From: Prinia subflava
Lineage: Eukaryota; Chordata; Aves; Passeriformes; Cisticolidae
DNA: 64,000 bases
Reading direction: 5' to 3'
Assembly (NCBI RefSeq): GCF_021018805.1
Contig: NC_086251.1
Span: 16,287,098 to 16,351,097 of the forward strand
The notes beneath the pieces are model-generated. The model was not told where the DNA came from and ran no database searches. It saw only the letters and a program-made list of their open reading frames with translations. Below are positions 39,201-50,144 of this stretch, piece by piece; position 1 is the first letter of the stretch; the number at the start of each line of letters is the position of its first letter. Position numbers and translations under genes: made by a program.

Positions 39201-42200
39201 TGGCAGGGCTGTAAGCTTCTGAGCGGTTCCCACAGCTCCAGCAGAATGAAGCAGCCTAAAACGGTGTTGGTCCACCCAACAGACCAGAAGCTGACAATTA
39301 CTTCGGCATTCTGATAAGGATCCCCCCGAACGGGGGGTGCTGGCATGCAGCAGCTGTCCCACAGCCTCTATCAGGACTCTGGGCATGGCTAATCTGGTGC
39401 AACACTCGCCCTCTGGTTTCCTTGTGGCTCAGGCAGGATCACAGCCAGTACCCAGGGGCAGGGCTCAGAGACCACAGCGCTGCAAAGGGCTTTGCTAGCC
39501 TAACCACGCAGAGGTAATGCTTGCAAACAAGGCAAGTGGAAGCATTGCTGGAGATGGGTGGCTGGGGTGGAAGAGCCTGCAAGGCTGCAGTCAATGCCAA
39601 TATATATGTGTAGGAACAGGGAAGGAATGTACCTTAGCCTTGGACTAACATAGTTTTTACACCTGCCTTGTTAAACTGAAATTGAGAACCAGGATCTCAA
39701 GAAGATCTGAGTGTGTTTAAGCCCAGAGTGCAGCTCAGGAGAAGCAGCAAATGCAAGTGCAGCAGTGGTGAGCAGGGTATTTTAGTATCTGGGCTATCTT
39801 TGCTCCCGCCTTGTACCTGAGACTCAGTTTATACTTCTCCCTTGTGGAAGCGAAAATACCGCACATTTCCTCAGAAAAGCTAGAGGTGCTGCCAAGCATT
39901 TCTCCTCCTAGCCTCAATTTTTCATGTTCTGCTCCAGCTTCCTGTTCTTCCTAGTTCCTCTCTCTGTGCTTCCAGTCTCCTGCCAGCCCCAGTGCTCCTC
40001 CTGAGCTCTTTCCACAGCACAGGGGCCAGCGAATAGAGGAACAGGTGCAAACACAGAAGCACCTGAGCACCCCGTGCACCCACAGCATCCTTTGGTTACA
40101 GGCATGCAGATCTGATACAGGGAAAGAGAGTGCTTGTGGGACTGTGTTGGTCCTAATGCAGCCTCCAAAACCCAGCTCCTTCCTCCTCTTGAGATACTCC
40201 TGAATTTTCTTCTATTGCTTTAAGGAATTTTGCAGCTCTGGGTATCACCAAAGGTCTCACTTTGGGATGTGACCACAACGTACCTGTGTGGTGGATGACC
40301 CTGTAGGCGTTGCTGTCCAGGGAAACGTTGCTGATGAGGGTGAAATGGAGCCCGTAGTGGGTGACTGTGCTCAGCGTGGCAATGGAGAGGCCCAGCAGCT
40401 GGAAAAGAAGGGTTTCAGAAAGGATTTACAAGGCAGCAGCTCTTGCTGGGTGCACACAAAGGTTTGAGGTATATCAGGATATTCCTGAGTCCCATGCAAA
40501 TGCAGACATCCTAGTCCGTCACATGTACCCCAAAATACATAAAAGGACAAACCTCAGACACTTAAAAATACTAAAGCTGTTTTTCTTCTTGCATAATGAG
40601 TGCATGTGAGACTGTGCAGCCCACAGTCTCTTGGCCAGTGCCTATGGATTAAATTTCCATCTCATGTAGAAAACTGAAAGGATTGATGCTCTTTCAGCAC
40701 ACCTGTGCAGTGCCACCACGCTGTTAAATTGTGCATGAGTGGCTGTAAGGGCTTCCAGCTTGAAGAGGGATTTTGAGCAGGGGTGAGGTTCTCTGCTTTG
40801 CTCTTTGCTATACCAGTCAACAGAGCCTGCTGTTGGCTCTGTTTCCAATGGTAGAACGCAAAGATCTGAGTCCTGTGCTGCTCTAAGCTGTCTGTGGTGT
40901 TTTCTGTCTCTGCAAGGTGTTGCTGGTCTGTCTGCTTCTGTCCCATCCCTGAGAGTACCACTATGCCCAAGGCATGGGGTAACTACTTGCACGTCACCAA
41001 CATTTCTGATGGCACTAGAGCTGGGCTCCTTGCAGCATGACAGGTGGCAGAGCTGGGACAAAGGTACCAGCAGCAAAACCAGCTCCAAATCTAGTCTAAT
41101 GAGCCTGGAAAATACAAAATGTAAGGCTACCCCTAGCTCCGAAGATAAGGCTTCATAATTTTGTGCCTTTACAATACGGAAACACGAGGCAGCTATACCT
41201 GTGTCAAACGTGACAGTGCATTCTCAACATAATCCCCGCTGTGTGACATTTTCTAAGAGCTTTTGCTGGAGGCTTACAGTCTCAGAGACTAAATCCATCC
41301 AAACCATACCATTTTGTCTAATCTAATTTGTGGCACTTTCTGATCCTTCAGACTGTGTATCACTGCATTTCTTGACCCACACCCAGCAAAATATTAAGTG
41401 CAACATCAGTTAGCTCAGATTTCTGAGAAACACCAGTGTAAAATCCAACCAACAGCAAGATTATGATTCTAACCACCTGCAGCGGCTGTGCCTTAATGTC
41501 TCCTCTAAACATGATACCAATCCTCCTTTCATTTCCTCCAAGTGCCATATTCTGTCATTTGGAAGAGAGAACCACCTTACAGCCACTGCAGTCTTGGAAT
41601 GTTGAAATTTAGAAAAACTAGAAACTTCATTTGTGGCCAAAAATAAGGTATTACCTTTTAATTACACTCTTAACAAGCCACCAACCTCTCTGAACTAAAC
41701 ATAGATTATCGTTATTTTTGTTGTTATTATTATTAAGCTGGCAAGTTTTGATGAAGTGAAAAGGCAACAAGAATATACAAGTCAAAGCATCCACAAGAAG
41801 TGTTGTCTAGTTTCCACCAATTCCCATCAGCTCTAACAGCAGATGTCCAGAAACTCCCTTTGAATTTGCTTCAAAAGCTGATAAAAAGAGTCCCTGGAAT
41901 CGCTTTTGCTTTGCAGTGCAGATCCACAGGTTTCTCACACACACACTTCCACCAAAGCCTTGTGGTTTCATATCCTCACTGATCCCACCTGCAGTCGACC
42001 ACCCTCCCAGCAGCAAGCGTGACTGCAGCAGGTCCATCCTCTCTCTTTTGCTCCAAGGAGACAGGAGCAAATATCTTTTTGCTGAAAAGCACCCATTCTG
42101 CCAGCAGCGACCTTTTCTTTCTCCTTGGAGGCAGCTGCTGAGTTGTGAAAGAGCTGCAGTGGTGTGACAGCCCTGAGAAACCAGAAGTCTATCAGAGGGG

Positions 42201-42448
42201 GGGTGATGCTGGTGGCCAGCGATAACCGCCCATGGTGCAATGATAACTCAGGCAGTTGGCTGTGCTTGCCCTCCACCCGCCAAAAACAGAACGTGGGAAA
42301 ACCATCTCCTCTCAGCGTGGGGATGGGAAAGGCAGCAGCTCACCTCGGTTCTGCAGAGATCCCCCCAAACCTGCCTGCTCACCATGACACAGAGGCTGGT
42401 CACCAGCAGCTGGCACTTGGTGCTCCTCATCCTGCACCTCAGTCCCAT
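13131..42448 (-). CDS. TSPAN32: TSPAN32 tetraspanin, complete coding region in 8 exons
   Basis: Eight exons (42448..42383, 40398..40284, 39015..38918, 32424..32350, 19866..19765, 18274..18182, 15440..15357, 13226..13131) total 729 bp and encode 242 residues. All introns are GT-AG and the frame is continuous. The order is: short N-terminal tail ([17 protein letters not shown]); TM1 about 12-35; small loop with Asn46-Val-Ser; TM2 about 62-82; TM3 about 94-113; large extracellular loop about 115-193; TM4 about 194-222; short basic C-tail. The large loop has the tetraspanin CCG motif (Cys155-Cys156-Gly157) plus Cys173 and Cys185, the minimal two-disulfide pattern, and possible N-glycosylation at Asn137 and Asn170. 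Exon boundaries and sequence agree with mammalian TSPAN32 (PHEMX/TSSC6), a haematopoietic tetraspanin linked to T-cell and platelet regulation. The tail is much shorter than in the human protein of about 320 residues. Confidence 0.96.
13227..15356 (-). other. TSPAN32: TSPAN32 intron 7
   Basis: About 2.1 kb between exons 7 and 8. Only short low-complexity patches are visible (for example A/C-rich DNA near 13608..13650). No repeat element or nested gene was recognised. Confidence 0.7.
15357..15440 (-). CDS. TSPAN32: TSPAN32 exon 7
   Basis: The 84 bp encode residues 184-211, beginning [13 protein letters not shown]. It supplies the fourth loop cysteine (Cys185), the last helix of the large loop and the first part of TM4. 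The acceptor is TCCCAG and the donor GTAACA. Confidence 0.95.
16200..16853 (-). mobile_element. Solo LTR of an endogenous retrovirus-like element
   Basis: A 654-bp unit begins (plus strand) TGTTATAAATAC and ends TTATTTATCACA, giving inverted termini that match at 10 of 12 positions and canonical TG...CA ends. It is flanked by the 4-bp duplication CTGG (16196..16199 and 16854..16857). On the minus strand it has the order expected of U3-R-U5: a TATA box TATATAA (16405..16399), then AATAAA (16246..16241), then about 40 bp to the end. No internal retroviral coding region was seen, so it is a recombined solo LTR. The 4-bp duplication suggests a class I (gamma-like) relative rather than ERVL (5 bp) or alpha (6 bp). 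It lies sense in TSPAN32 intron 6. Confidence 0.82.
17500..18015 (-). mobile_element. CR1-type LINE 3' fragment in TSPAN32 intron 6
   Basis: The segment starts with the reverse complement of a CR1 3' end (TTTGGGTTGGAAGGACCTTT at 17519..17538) and continues through recognisable CR1 body sequence to about GATCCCAGAGCTGAATGCAT near 17980. It is minus-strand oriented and 5'-truncated. It lies about 165 bp downstream of the exon 6 donor in the sense of the gene. Confidence 0.93.
18182..18274 (-). CDS. TSPAN32: TSPAN32 exon 6
   Basis: The 93 bp encode residues 153-183, beginning [12 protein letters not shown]. This exon holds the diagnostic tetraspanin CCG motif (Cys155-Cys156-Gly157) and the third loop cysteine (Cys173), plus a sequon Asn170-Lys-Thr. 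The acceptor is TTCCAG and the donor GTAAGG. Confidence 0.95.
18275..19764 (-). other. TSPAN32: TSPAN32 intron 5
   Basis: About 1.5 kb of unique-looking sequence between exons 5 and 6. No repeat family or nested gene was recognised. Confidence 0.7.
19765..19866 (-). CDS. TSPAN32: TSPAN32 exon 5
   Basis: The 102 bp encode residues 119-152, beginning [16 protein letters not shown], the helical first part of the large extracellular loop, with a possible sequon Asn137-Thr-Ser. The acceptor is TTGCAG and the donor GTAAGT. Confidence 0.95.
22874..22969. repeat. Cluster of ACTCAAGTGTA copies with a hairpin
   Basis: ACTCAAGTGTA occurs at 22887..22897, 22905..22915 and 22917..22927. GCTTACACT (22881..22889) pairs perfectly with AGTGTAAGC (22892..22900) around two bases. 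The block is flanked by a direct repeat TTTGAGTGCTTACACT (near 22875 and 22954). The TCAAGTG core resembles NKX2-type homeodomain sites. Confidence 0.85.
25588..25663. repeat. 38-bp tandem duplication, two copies
   Basis: AACACTGCAAACAGTTTTAG followed by a diverged CTATAAACC-type half is repeated at 25588..25625 and 25626..25663 with only a few differences. It is a local duplication in TSPAN32 intron 4. Confidence 0.9.
27470..28208 (+). mobile_element. CR1 LINE fragment with decayed end of ORF2
   Basis: On the plus strand the sequence follows the CR1 3' region. A still partly open frame (up to about 27987) carries the C-terminal CR1 reverse transcriptase segment, with recognisable motifs [15 protein letters not shown] and [11 protein letters not shown] and then VQRRAT. 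The non-coding 3' part follows, with CTGCCCAGGGAGGTGGTGGA at 28069..28088 and a terminal TGATTCTG near 28200. Stops and substitutions show it is dead. It lies antisense in TSPAN32 intron 4. The left boundary is approximate. Confidence 0.93.
32350..32424 (-). CDS. TSPAN32: TSPAN32 exon 4
   Basis: The 75 bp encode residues 94-118, starting [10 protein letters not shown]. This is TM3 and the beginning of the large loop (CWRYTHGAE). The acceptor is CCTCAG and the donor GTAAGT, phase 0 on both sides. It is separated by large introns from exons 3 and 5. Confidence 0.93.
33249..33290. repeat. A42 homopolymer
   Basis: Forty-two consecutive A on the plus strand (T on the TSPAN32 sense strand) lie in intron 3. 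No gene-like sequence or target duplication beside it identifies a processed pseudogene. Confidence 0.97.
36900..37340 (-). promoter_or_regulatory. TSPAN32: CpG island with TATA box inside TSPAN32 intron 3
   Basis: CpG density is very high from about 37015 to 37330. Immediately downstream, in the minus-strand sense, is a TATA motif TCCTATAAATCGC (TATAAA at 36960..36955) followed by a C/T-rich stretch where initiation could occur near 36925. This order (CpG island, TATA, pyrimidine-rich initiator region) is promoter-like and points in the TSPAN32 direction. It could be an alternative promoter feeding exon 4 or a non-coding RNA promoter. The evidence is composition and motif only. Confidence 0.45.
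38918..39015 (-). CDS. TSPAN32: TSPAN32 exon 3
   Basis: The 98 bp complete codon 61 (Ala) and encode residues 62-93, ending with the conserved [15 protein letters not shown] segment: TM2 and the short inner loop. The acceptor is TTCCAG and the donor GTGCGT, phase 0. Confidence 0.94.
39016..42382 (-). other. TSPAN32: TSPAN32 introns 1 and 2
   Basis: Intron 2 is 39016..40283 and intron 1 is 40399..42382. Intron 2 contains a perfect GC hairpin (CCCCCCG-AA-CGGGGGG, 39322..39337). No repeat family or further exon was recognised in either. Confidence 0.7.
40284..40398 (-). CDS. TSPAN32: TSPAN32 exon 2
   Basis: The 115 bp encode residues 23-60 plus the first base of codon 61. It begins [19 protein letters not shown], the rest of TM1 and the small extracellular loop, with a glycosylation sequon Asn46-Val-Ser. 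The acceptor is TTCCAG and the donor GTACGT, ending in phase 1. Confidence 0.94.
42383..42448 (-). CDS. TSPAN32: TSPAN32 exon 1 (coding part)
   Basis: The 66 bp encode residues 1-22 from the ATG at 42448. The N-terminal pattern basic-x-KCQxLVT matches the mammalian protein. The donor is CATG|GTGAGC, phase 0. The 5' UTR must lie right of 42448; its length, any non-coding upstream exon and the promoter are not determined. Confidence 0.92.
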
Positions 42449-45400
42449 GGCAGCTTGTCCCCAGAGAGAGCTGGCAGTTGGTCCCTCCAGCTCTTGATAA
42501 AGCCTGGGTTTCCACCAAAGAGAGGCATGGCCACAGCGGGGCCTCTCAGGAAGTGGAGTCCCCACCACGTGCTGATGCACCTCCTCCTGCCTGATTATTA
42601 AATCCTCTTTAGGGCAGTCATCTTCTGTACAGGCTCTCAGTGAGCTGCTGTCAGCTCCCACACAGCCAGGGGGGAAAGAAGAGAAAAACAATCTTTCATG
42701 GAGTTTGGAAAAAAGCTCCTTAAAAAAAAACTCCAAAAAACAAAAAACCCCAAACTTGTTCAGTCAAGAATCAGTGTAAAAATATCCTGATTTTGACTTT
42801 CACTGGGATGCAGTTTTGCTTAATGAACACTGTCAGTAACATTTTTTTTAATAATTTATGTAAACAATATTTTGGGAAAATGTCTAGGAAAAAAATATTT
42901 AAAAAGGAAAAAAAAAAAAATAACCTGTTGTTTAAAGAAGAGATTAAACTCCCCCCCCAGACAGATCTGTGTAAGAGTCTTCTCTCCCCATGTAAAACCA
43001 CCACATGGCAATAACCTCTGGCTGAGCCTCTATTAGAACTTGCATTTGCAGATAAGGGGAAAAACCACATTTGGTAGTACTTTATTCAGGAAAATGGCTA
43101 TATAGACATATAACCCCGTGCTCAGGAGACCCTCACTGTCCATGGACATTGTGTAACTCCTCCTTTCCCCTCTCTTAGCACTGAAGACTCCATGGACCCA
43201 TCACTGCAGAAGACTCAGTTGACTTCTGACTTCAAAACCAGCTGTCTCCTGAACACATATTTCTTAAAAGTAAATCGCAAAGAAGCCTCAAGAATGATCT
43301 GGCCACAGTGAGCCTGAATGACTGAGTGCTTTAATCCTCCTTGCTTTTGGAACCGGACTGGTGGAAAACAGGTGAAACAGACTAACGAAAAATAATTGCA
43401 CTCCCCCCAGATGTCAAACAAAGGGAGTAAAAAAGTAAAACCATGCCACAAGAGTAACTGTAGTAACAGGAAGATGACAAAGAAGGAGGAGGAGAGGAAG
43501 GAAAAAAGGAAGGAAGATGCATTTTGCAAAGCAAAGAGAAGAGATAGCGAGTTCCACAAAACCATGAGCATGGGGAGAAGCATGTCATGATTTTCTGACT
43601 ACATCACTGGCTTTCTTGCAAAACTTTCCTGCAGATCATCTTGGTTGCAGCCTCCCAAGACTCCAGTGAGAGCTGCCACAGCCAGTGCCTGAAACAGCTG
43701 TCTCCATGGCTCACGGGTCCCTGCCTTCATGGCCAGGAGGAAGCACTGAGGCAGTCATGTGCAGACACAGACCTTCCTCTTATAGCCACCAGCTGGAGAC
43801 CATCTGAAGAAAACCAGTGGATAGAGAGCAGGGCAGGAGGGCAGTGGGGAGAGGACAACAGGTGGTGAGACAGCTGATGCCAAGCCACCCACGTTCAGGA
43901 GCAGGACCCCTGGGAACAGACCCGGTAGGGAAAATGCCTTATAAAACACTGTCAGAGTTAGGATTGCATCGGAATTCAGAACTGTGGGCACCCATCACTT
44001 CTTCTGGTACTAGAGGACAAACGAGGGGTCTTGTCACCTGCATTTTCAAGGGGAAGGATCCCTGGTACAAAGACAACAGAGCTGGTCCACTGGTGGAGTT
44101 ACAGGTTAAATCTGGAACGGCTGCAAGAAAGTATTACACAGCTCTCTGTGTAACACCAAGCCACGTCAGCCCAGCCACGAGCGACAATCACCCAGCCGTG
44201 TCACCTGCCCCACGAGCACACCCGGAGCCTGTTTCACAGCGGCGGACAGGGAAAAAAACATGGAACCCACCTCTGTTTCCTCCTAGATCCCACTTCCTTC
44301 CCCAGTCCTTAACACCTGCCACCGCAGAGACCTGTGCGAAGCCAAGTCTCACACTAGAGGTCCCCACAGGCCAGCAGAAGCCTTTCCCGAAGGGCGGGAT
44401 GATCGACGTGGGCTTTCTGAAGGGCATTTCCCTCCCCAGTTCCATAAAAGTCTCCTCAGTTCCTGCAGAAGCCTCGCATCTCACTTCAGGTCCACCTGAG
44501 AGGTCCCCAAATCGTCATCTCCACACCTTGTAAGAGCTGCTAGTCTTCCCACAAAATATGTCCTACCTGCTGTTGTCTCCAGCTGTAAAAACGGGTACCT
44601 TCACTGACTCACAGAGCTCTGAAAGCAGAGCTGTAGCTGTAGCTTCAAAGAGCTGTGTTTAAACAGCTCCTTCCTCTATTTTGGCTGAAAATTATTATTC
44701 CTGAGTTAGCTTGATGACGTCCTCTGATGCTTCCCCCACTTGCAGTGCTTGGGGCCCTGCCTTTGTGCTCTCTCCCTTCACTAACAGCTCTGCCTGCTGG
44801 GCTCAGGAGTGGAGGGGTTTTCTGCTGTTTCTCTTTCCTCTGTCTTACTCTCTATCCCATATAGGTATGCCTTGAAAGTTTCTTGTTTGGGTCACAGCAT
44901 ATGTGGATTTCTAACATCACAAAAATAACAAGAGGAAAAGGAGTTGCTGCCTCACACTCAAAAAAGCCAAAGTCACTCCCTCACCCAAAAGAAAGCAGGA
45001 GCATCAGTATAGCTGGGATAAGAAGATGCTGGGCTGTGACTAAGGCAGGCACATTTGGCACATGGGAGGGCACTGCTGAAGGGGAACAGGGGACTCTGTG
45101 TGCTGGTCCTACCTGTGCCCATCAATCTGTGCAACGCTTCATCTTCTCTGGGATTAAACTTCCTCTGGCCTGTTGTTGGCACACACCTGCCTCAGCAGGC
45201 AAGCACCCACCTCTCTACCCAGAAAGCACTGGTGAGAAGCAGGGTGTCCCCTCAACCTCATCCCAGTGGGAAGAGAGGCAGGACTGGTGGCATGCCAGGG
45301 AACCACTCTTACAGCCAGCATGTGGGCTGGATGGCAACATGACTTTTCCAGCAAGACTCGGCCTCTTGCCCACCCTGGAAAGTTTCATCAACTCATCCCC

Positions 45401-48400
45401 TTTGCAAGAGCACAACTTATCACTCCCAAAAGCAGTGCAAAACCCACAGGTCCACAGCTCCCCTCTGTGACTTCCTGCCTCTGGTTAACAGTTGGAGCAC
45501 GGGAAGATGGTAGTGAGTCTGAAAATACTCCAGAGAGCACAGGTGCTCTCTTTCTAGCCTTGTGGCAGCTTGCAGATTTCTGTTATGAAAATATACACCA
45601 GCATCCCCAGCTGCACAGGTCTCAGAAGGATGTGCCACCTAATCCAGAAGGGAAGGATCGATTTGAAAAAGGAAACAAAGCCATATCGTATTTTTTGCAA
45701 AGCTATAAACTCCCAACCCTCTTCTGAGCTGGAGGGAAACAATGCCTACTCTGTCAGAGGCATGTTCTGAAAGAGCTGGGGGATTTGATGTGTTAATGAT
45801 GCAGGGGTGAACTTGGGACACTAAACACAAATGGAGGAGAAGATGAATTCATGCTGGTGTTTTCTTGATATCCACTTTTCTGGCTCTCGCTCCATCAGTT
45901 CAGCCACCAGTGATGGAACAGCAGCACACCCCGCTCCCCCGCCCCCAGCTGTTCGAACTGTCGATGCAGCTGTCGATGCAGGAACCTTCCCCCTTGCTTT
46001 TGGGGCACTGCTACTCACACTCCTGAGAAAGCATGGGCTGGAGGCAAGAAGCAGAATGTCACCCAGGAGCAAAAACTACACCCATCATCCAGGCAGGGCA
46101 CACCTGTACCAGGTCCCTGCTGCCTCTCAGGAGTCTCCTCCTTTTCCAGCCCACAGCACCATTGGGGAAAATACCTCCCCTCCACAGCAGAAAAGCAGAA
46201 AGCAGCTCCAAAAGTGTCAGATTTACAAGTGTCAGTGGCTCACCCCATTTGATCCCTCAGCCACTGCCCGTAACATGGCTGGATTCACCCTAAAGCTCAC
46301 TCGTAAATAAAACATGTCCATATGAAACCACCCGGCAGCCATAGGGATGTTGGGAGGCCAGGGAGAGCTCACAGCCTGTGTCTGCCTTGCCGGGTGCATC
46401 ACAAGGATGCATTGTAAAGGCTGCTTAGCATTCATATAGCACATGCACACAATCAAAGCTAAAAATCAACTTTTAAACCCGGGGCCATCTCTTTTCAAGA
46501 AAGGAAAGAGAGGAGAAAATGGGGAGGTCCTGGGCTTTGCCAAGCTTCAGATGCACCACACAACTCCACTGTGAATAGAAACAAGGCTGGCTGGAGGCTG
46601 TCTTGGAAGACACAAAACTAGAGAGAAATCATAACATTTCCAAAGCACATCTTTACTTATTATTTTCAAAGTGTGTCTCAGAAATACTCTAGTGATTCCC
46701 AGACAATTTGAAATTATTATAGGTGAGTAAATAAAATGTCAGAAGAGTTATTAAAAATAGTTAATCAAGCCAGAGAAACATTACATGAGAAAAGAGCATG
46801 AGCTGAAGACAGGGAGTTCCCTGTGAAATGAACTTTCTCCTCTGAAAGTGAAAGAACCATACTCATAGCTTTAAAGCACACTGCTCTACTCAAATGAAAT
46901 TATTTTTTCTTTTTCACAGACTATCTAATTGCAAACCATAACTGCTCAGGAGCCAGCTGTGCAGATGATAGACCCTGAAGACACAATGTGAGCCCTGCCC
47001 TGCTCCTGACAAAACCAGCGTGAGCACAGCCCAGCCTGGTAAACGGGCTCACCGAGACAGGGCTGCTCAACTGCCCATCACCCTTTATTTCTGGTATTCA
47101 TCCTCTCAGGCTTTACTGCTACCAGACCTCTATTGCTTCCACTGAAGTCCAGAAAGTTTTGGTAAAATACCCTAAAAGCTCCTGTCAGCTGGCTGTAATG
47201 CAGGGGCTGACCCAGCACCCCACGTGCAGCCTTCCTGCTGACACGTGTGCAAAGTCAGGGGCTGCGCTTTGCTCTCACCTTTGGCAGGTACAAGAACTAA
47301 AATGTAGTGAGAGGCCCTTTCCAGAGGCCCTCTTCCCTTCTCCCTGAGCATCGTTTGGCCAGCTTGCAGCACACTGGCTGAAGCCACATGGAGCTGCAAG
47401 GTGTCCACACCAACCATGAAGTAATCATTTTTGCCTTACCTGCTCCAGGAGGAATTTCTTCTCCCCACTCTGGGGATGGGTAGCACATTTCTGGATGCTC
47501 TCTCTCCCCAGATTATGATCAGGAAGTTGATTGTGAACACAGACAGTGTTTAATGATGTCTTGTTCTACTGGATCCTGACATAGTCATTAACTTTATAAA
47601 GAGATTTCAAAGGAGATAGCATTTCTCTGAGTACAAGATGTACCTACCTACCTTCCTGCAGCCTGTTGGGAAGCCAGCTGCACTGCTAGGAAAGTGTAAG
47701 CACTTGCTGCGTGTTGTGCCCAGGCCCAGACCCAATGGCCACATCTGGCTGGAAACAAACATGATCAGCAGCCCCGAAACCAATTTGGACAAGTTCATCC
47801 CTGAGCTGAGCATGGAATCTCTGTGGCTGGAGGCTGCATGCTCTCCCTTGAGACTGGGTTTACTGATATGTGTTATTAATGAAAAAAATCCCTGTAGCTA
47901 TTTTTATATGATAAAAATCCAGTTATTACTCTTGAGCATGGCACTTTGATACAGAAGGCTTTCTCTTGAAAAGTTTCAAGGGCAGCAGCTTCCCCTTTCC
48001 TGTGAGAAAGGTTTTCAGCAGAAATTAAAGACGAGGTAATAAAAGAACATCAGTATTACTCCAGTGCAGTAATGCCCCTACTGACTATGTCTGACAGTGA
48101 GCACAAGGGAAGCCCCCTGCTCCAGCCAGGGGCAGTTTTGCAGATGCTGGAGACAAGTGCATGACATGGGCTGAGCTGAGCAAGCAGTGCACTCCCAATA
48201 AGGCACAAGCAGCTCCCCTGCGCTGCTGGGAATCCACCAGGAAAGACAGTCCCACCTGCACTGCATGCCATGAGCTGCTCCTCTTGGGTCAAGTCCTTCA
48301 GAGGAGCTGTAGGCTGCTCATTGCTTTACCCCCAAGCCTACAGCACGGCCAAGGATGTCTCAGGAGCTGCTGAATTCGGGTGCTAAGGCTCCGGCATGAT

Positions 48401-49379
48401 TGACTACCAGTAAATCAAAGTGTTCACAGGCTCCTTACTGTCAGGAATTTCAGCTCGGCTGCCTGTGACACTGCAGTGGGGCTACTGCCATTGCAACCGA
48501 TCTCCAGAGAAAATATGTTTTCTTTCAACATAATGAAACCTTGCTGCTCCCTAAATACCCCATACAGGTACTAAAAAAAAACCCCTCTGTGTCACATCAC
48601 GGAATAATGGATAGCTCTTTGAACTATCATTTTAGGCTTAGATACACCTGAGGCCGAGCAGCAAAGTGGTTCAGGGCAAACACGGGAATACAGACCCTTT
48701 GATATCCAAATCATGCTGCACAGCCTTGCTGGCACCTGTCAATGTGATGACACTTCCCTGCCACCAAGTTGGCACCAACTTGGAGCATTTTCCTGAGATG
48801 GGGTTGTGTTCCACCTCAAAAAGTCAAGCCCTGTGACTGAACTGCCTCACACCGTCGGAGTTGGTTTGTTTTGTTGTTTTTTTTTTAAAGGCTGGGTAGG
48901 AGCAAAGCCCCAAGGACAGCACACCCTGAAGCTGTGCTGAAGCCAAGAGTGGACACAGCCCCAGGGCACTAGGTTCATGTAGCTCCCCCTCCATCCATCC
49001 TGTCTATTTAGCAAAATACCATGCATGTTATTTCTTCCACAAGTTCCCTGGACTCCAAGAGGAAGTTCCTTTGTCCTCCCCATTCAGTCCAGCTACCTGA
49101 ATGTACCTTATCCTGCTGCTCTTCCCACCGGAGCTGGAAGAAAGGCTTGATGGAGAGACAAGGAGGATTGCTTGGCATGGCAGAGGGAAGCCAGGCTGCA
49201 ACCCCCTGAGCTACAAAAGCTTTGCGTTATCCTTCTTGCCTCCATCCCTTTATCCTTGAAACTTCCATTGAAGCCCAAGAAGCCAGTTTGTGGAAGAGGG
49301 CGTTGGTAAGACGATCCACGCCATTACTTATAATTCCTTGTTACTATACATTTTTGCTGGATGTAACAAAGCAGAGCCC
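42449..49379. other. TSPAN32-ASCL2 intergenic region
   Basis: The region holds the unresolved TSPAN32 promoter and 5' UTR (right of 42448) and about 6.7 kb of divergent intergenic DNA before the ASCL2 island. A/T-rich low complexity is visible at 42720..42950, purine-rich DNA at 43470..43520, and a 12-bp direct repeat CTGTCGATGCAG at 45959..45982. Two plus-strand open frames (238 codons at 43817, 195 codons at 44883) lack recognisable family features and are not called. No CpG island marks the TSPAN32 start, consistent with a tissue-restricted gene. Confidence 0.6.
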
Positions 49380-50144
49380 CGGAGTGTCCCGTCTCTCTCA
49401 GGCAAGCGCTGGCACTGCCCGCTCCGCAGGGAGCAGCGGCGCTGCCGCCGGGCCAGCCAGGCTCTGGGGAGGGGGCGGCTGGGGACACATCCCAAGGGAC
49501 GGGGCCCGCGACCTCCACCCCATCCAGGGACTGCCGGCTGCTCCGGAGTGCCCGCTGTGAGGTGCGGGGAGGCGGGGCGAGAGCGGGGCCCCACCCCCGA
49601 GCAACAATAAGAACTAAATTAAAATAAAATGTTAAAAACTGCCAGGGCAGAGGCAGTGATTTGAGGGGAGGGTTGCAGCGGGGGGGCAGGGACGCGGCCG
49701 GCGCTGTGTGTGTGTGAGGTGTGTGAGGGGGTGTGAGGTGTGTGAGGTGTGTGGGGGGGGGGGGGGGGCGGCTGCGGGTGCCGGCGGCGCCACGCGCCGG
49801 GCGCGCGCGGGGGCGGGGGCGCGCGCGGGGGAGGGCGCGGGCGGGGGCGCGGCGGCGGCGGGCGCGCGTGGCGCGGCGCGCGCGGCGCGTGCGGCCGGCG
49901 GGGCCCGCGAGCGGCGGCGGCGGCGCGTTGATAAGGGGCCGGCCGGCAGCGGGGCTCGCCGCAGAGGCGCGGAGCGGCGGCGGGAGAGCACGGGCATGGG
50001 GGTGAACTGCCCCGCGCTGCCCACCCCCGCCGCCTTTGTCTCGCTTTAAATTTAGTTTTGATTTTTTTTATTATTATTTTAAAAGTTTGGGTTGTTTCCT
50101 TTTTTTTTTTTTTTTCCGCCCGCCGCCACCGTGGCCGCCCGGCG
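49380..50144 (+). promoter_or_regulatory. ASCL2: ASCL2 CpG-island promoter and 5' UTR
   Basis: Extremely GC- and CpG-rich DNA leads into the ASCL2 coding exon. A TATA-like TTGATAAG lies at 49928..49935, which would place a start near 49960 and a 5' UTR of roughly 180 nt. A G16 run with GT-rich flank (49707..49768) lies about 190 bp upstream of that point. The 5' UTR would include a T16 tract (50100..50115) close to the start codon. The exact start site is inferred. Confidence 0.7.
49707..49768. repeat. GT-rich repeat ending in a G16 run
   Basis: Variations of GTGTGAG lead into 16 consecutive G (49753..49768). The G run and the preceding GGGGG and GG clusters make the plus strand a candidate for a G-quadruplex in the ASCL2 promoter. 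Confidence 0.9.

Noticed and set aside
39130..39404. Possible 275-bp LTR bounded by TGTTGCA and TGCAACA, with a GC hairpin at 39322..39337
   Set aside because: The 7-bp ends match, but flanks GACCA and CTCGC do not form a target duplication and no convincing TATA/AATAAA pair is present.
43817..44533. 238-codon plus-strand open frame
   Set aside because: Begins at GTG rather than ATG (first ATG is 20 codons in), no recognisable domain, and no promoter or polyadenylation context. Could be rechecked by protein search.
44883..45470. 195-codon plus-strand open frame
   Set aside because: No family resemblance and no transcript signals; best treated as chance.
50058..50144. In-frame N-terminal extension of ASCL2
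   Set aside because: The frame is open upstream but contains no ATG (it would need TTG), and the extension encodes a T-tract-derived Phe run absent from the family.
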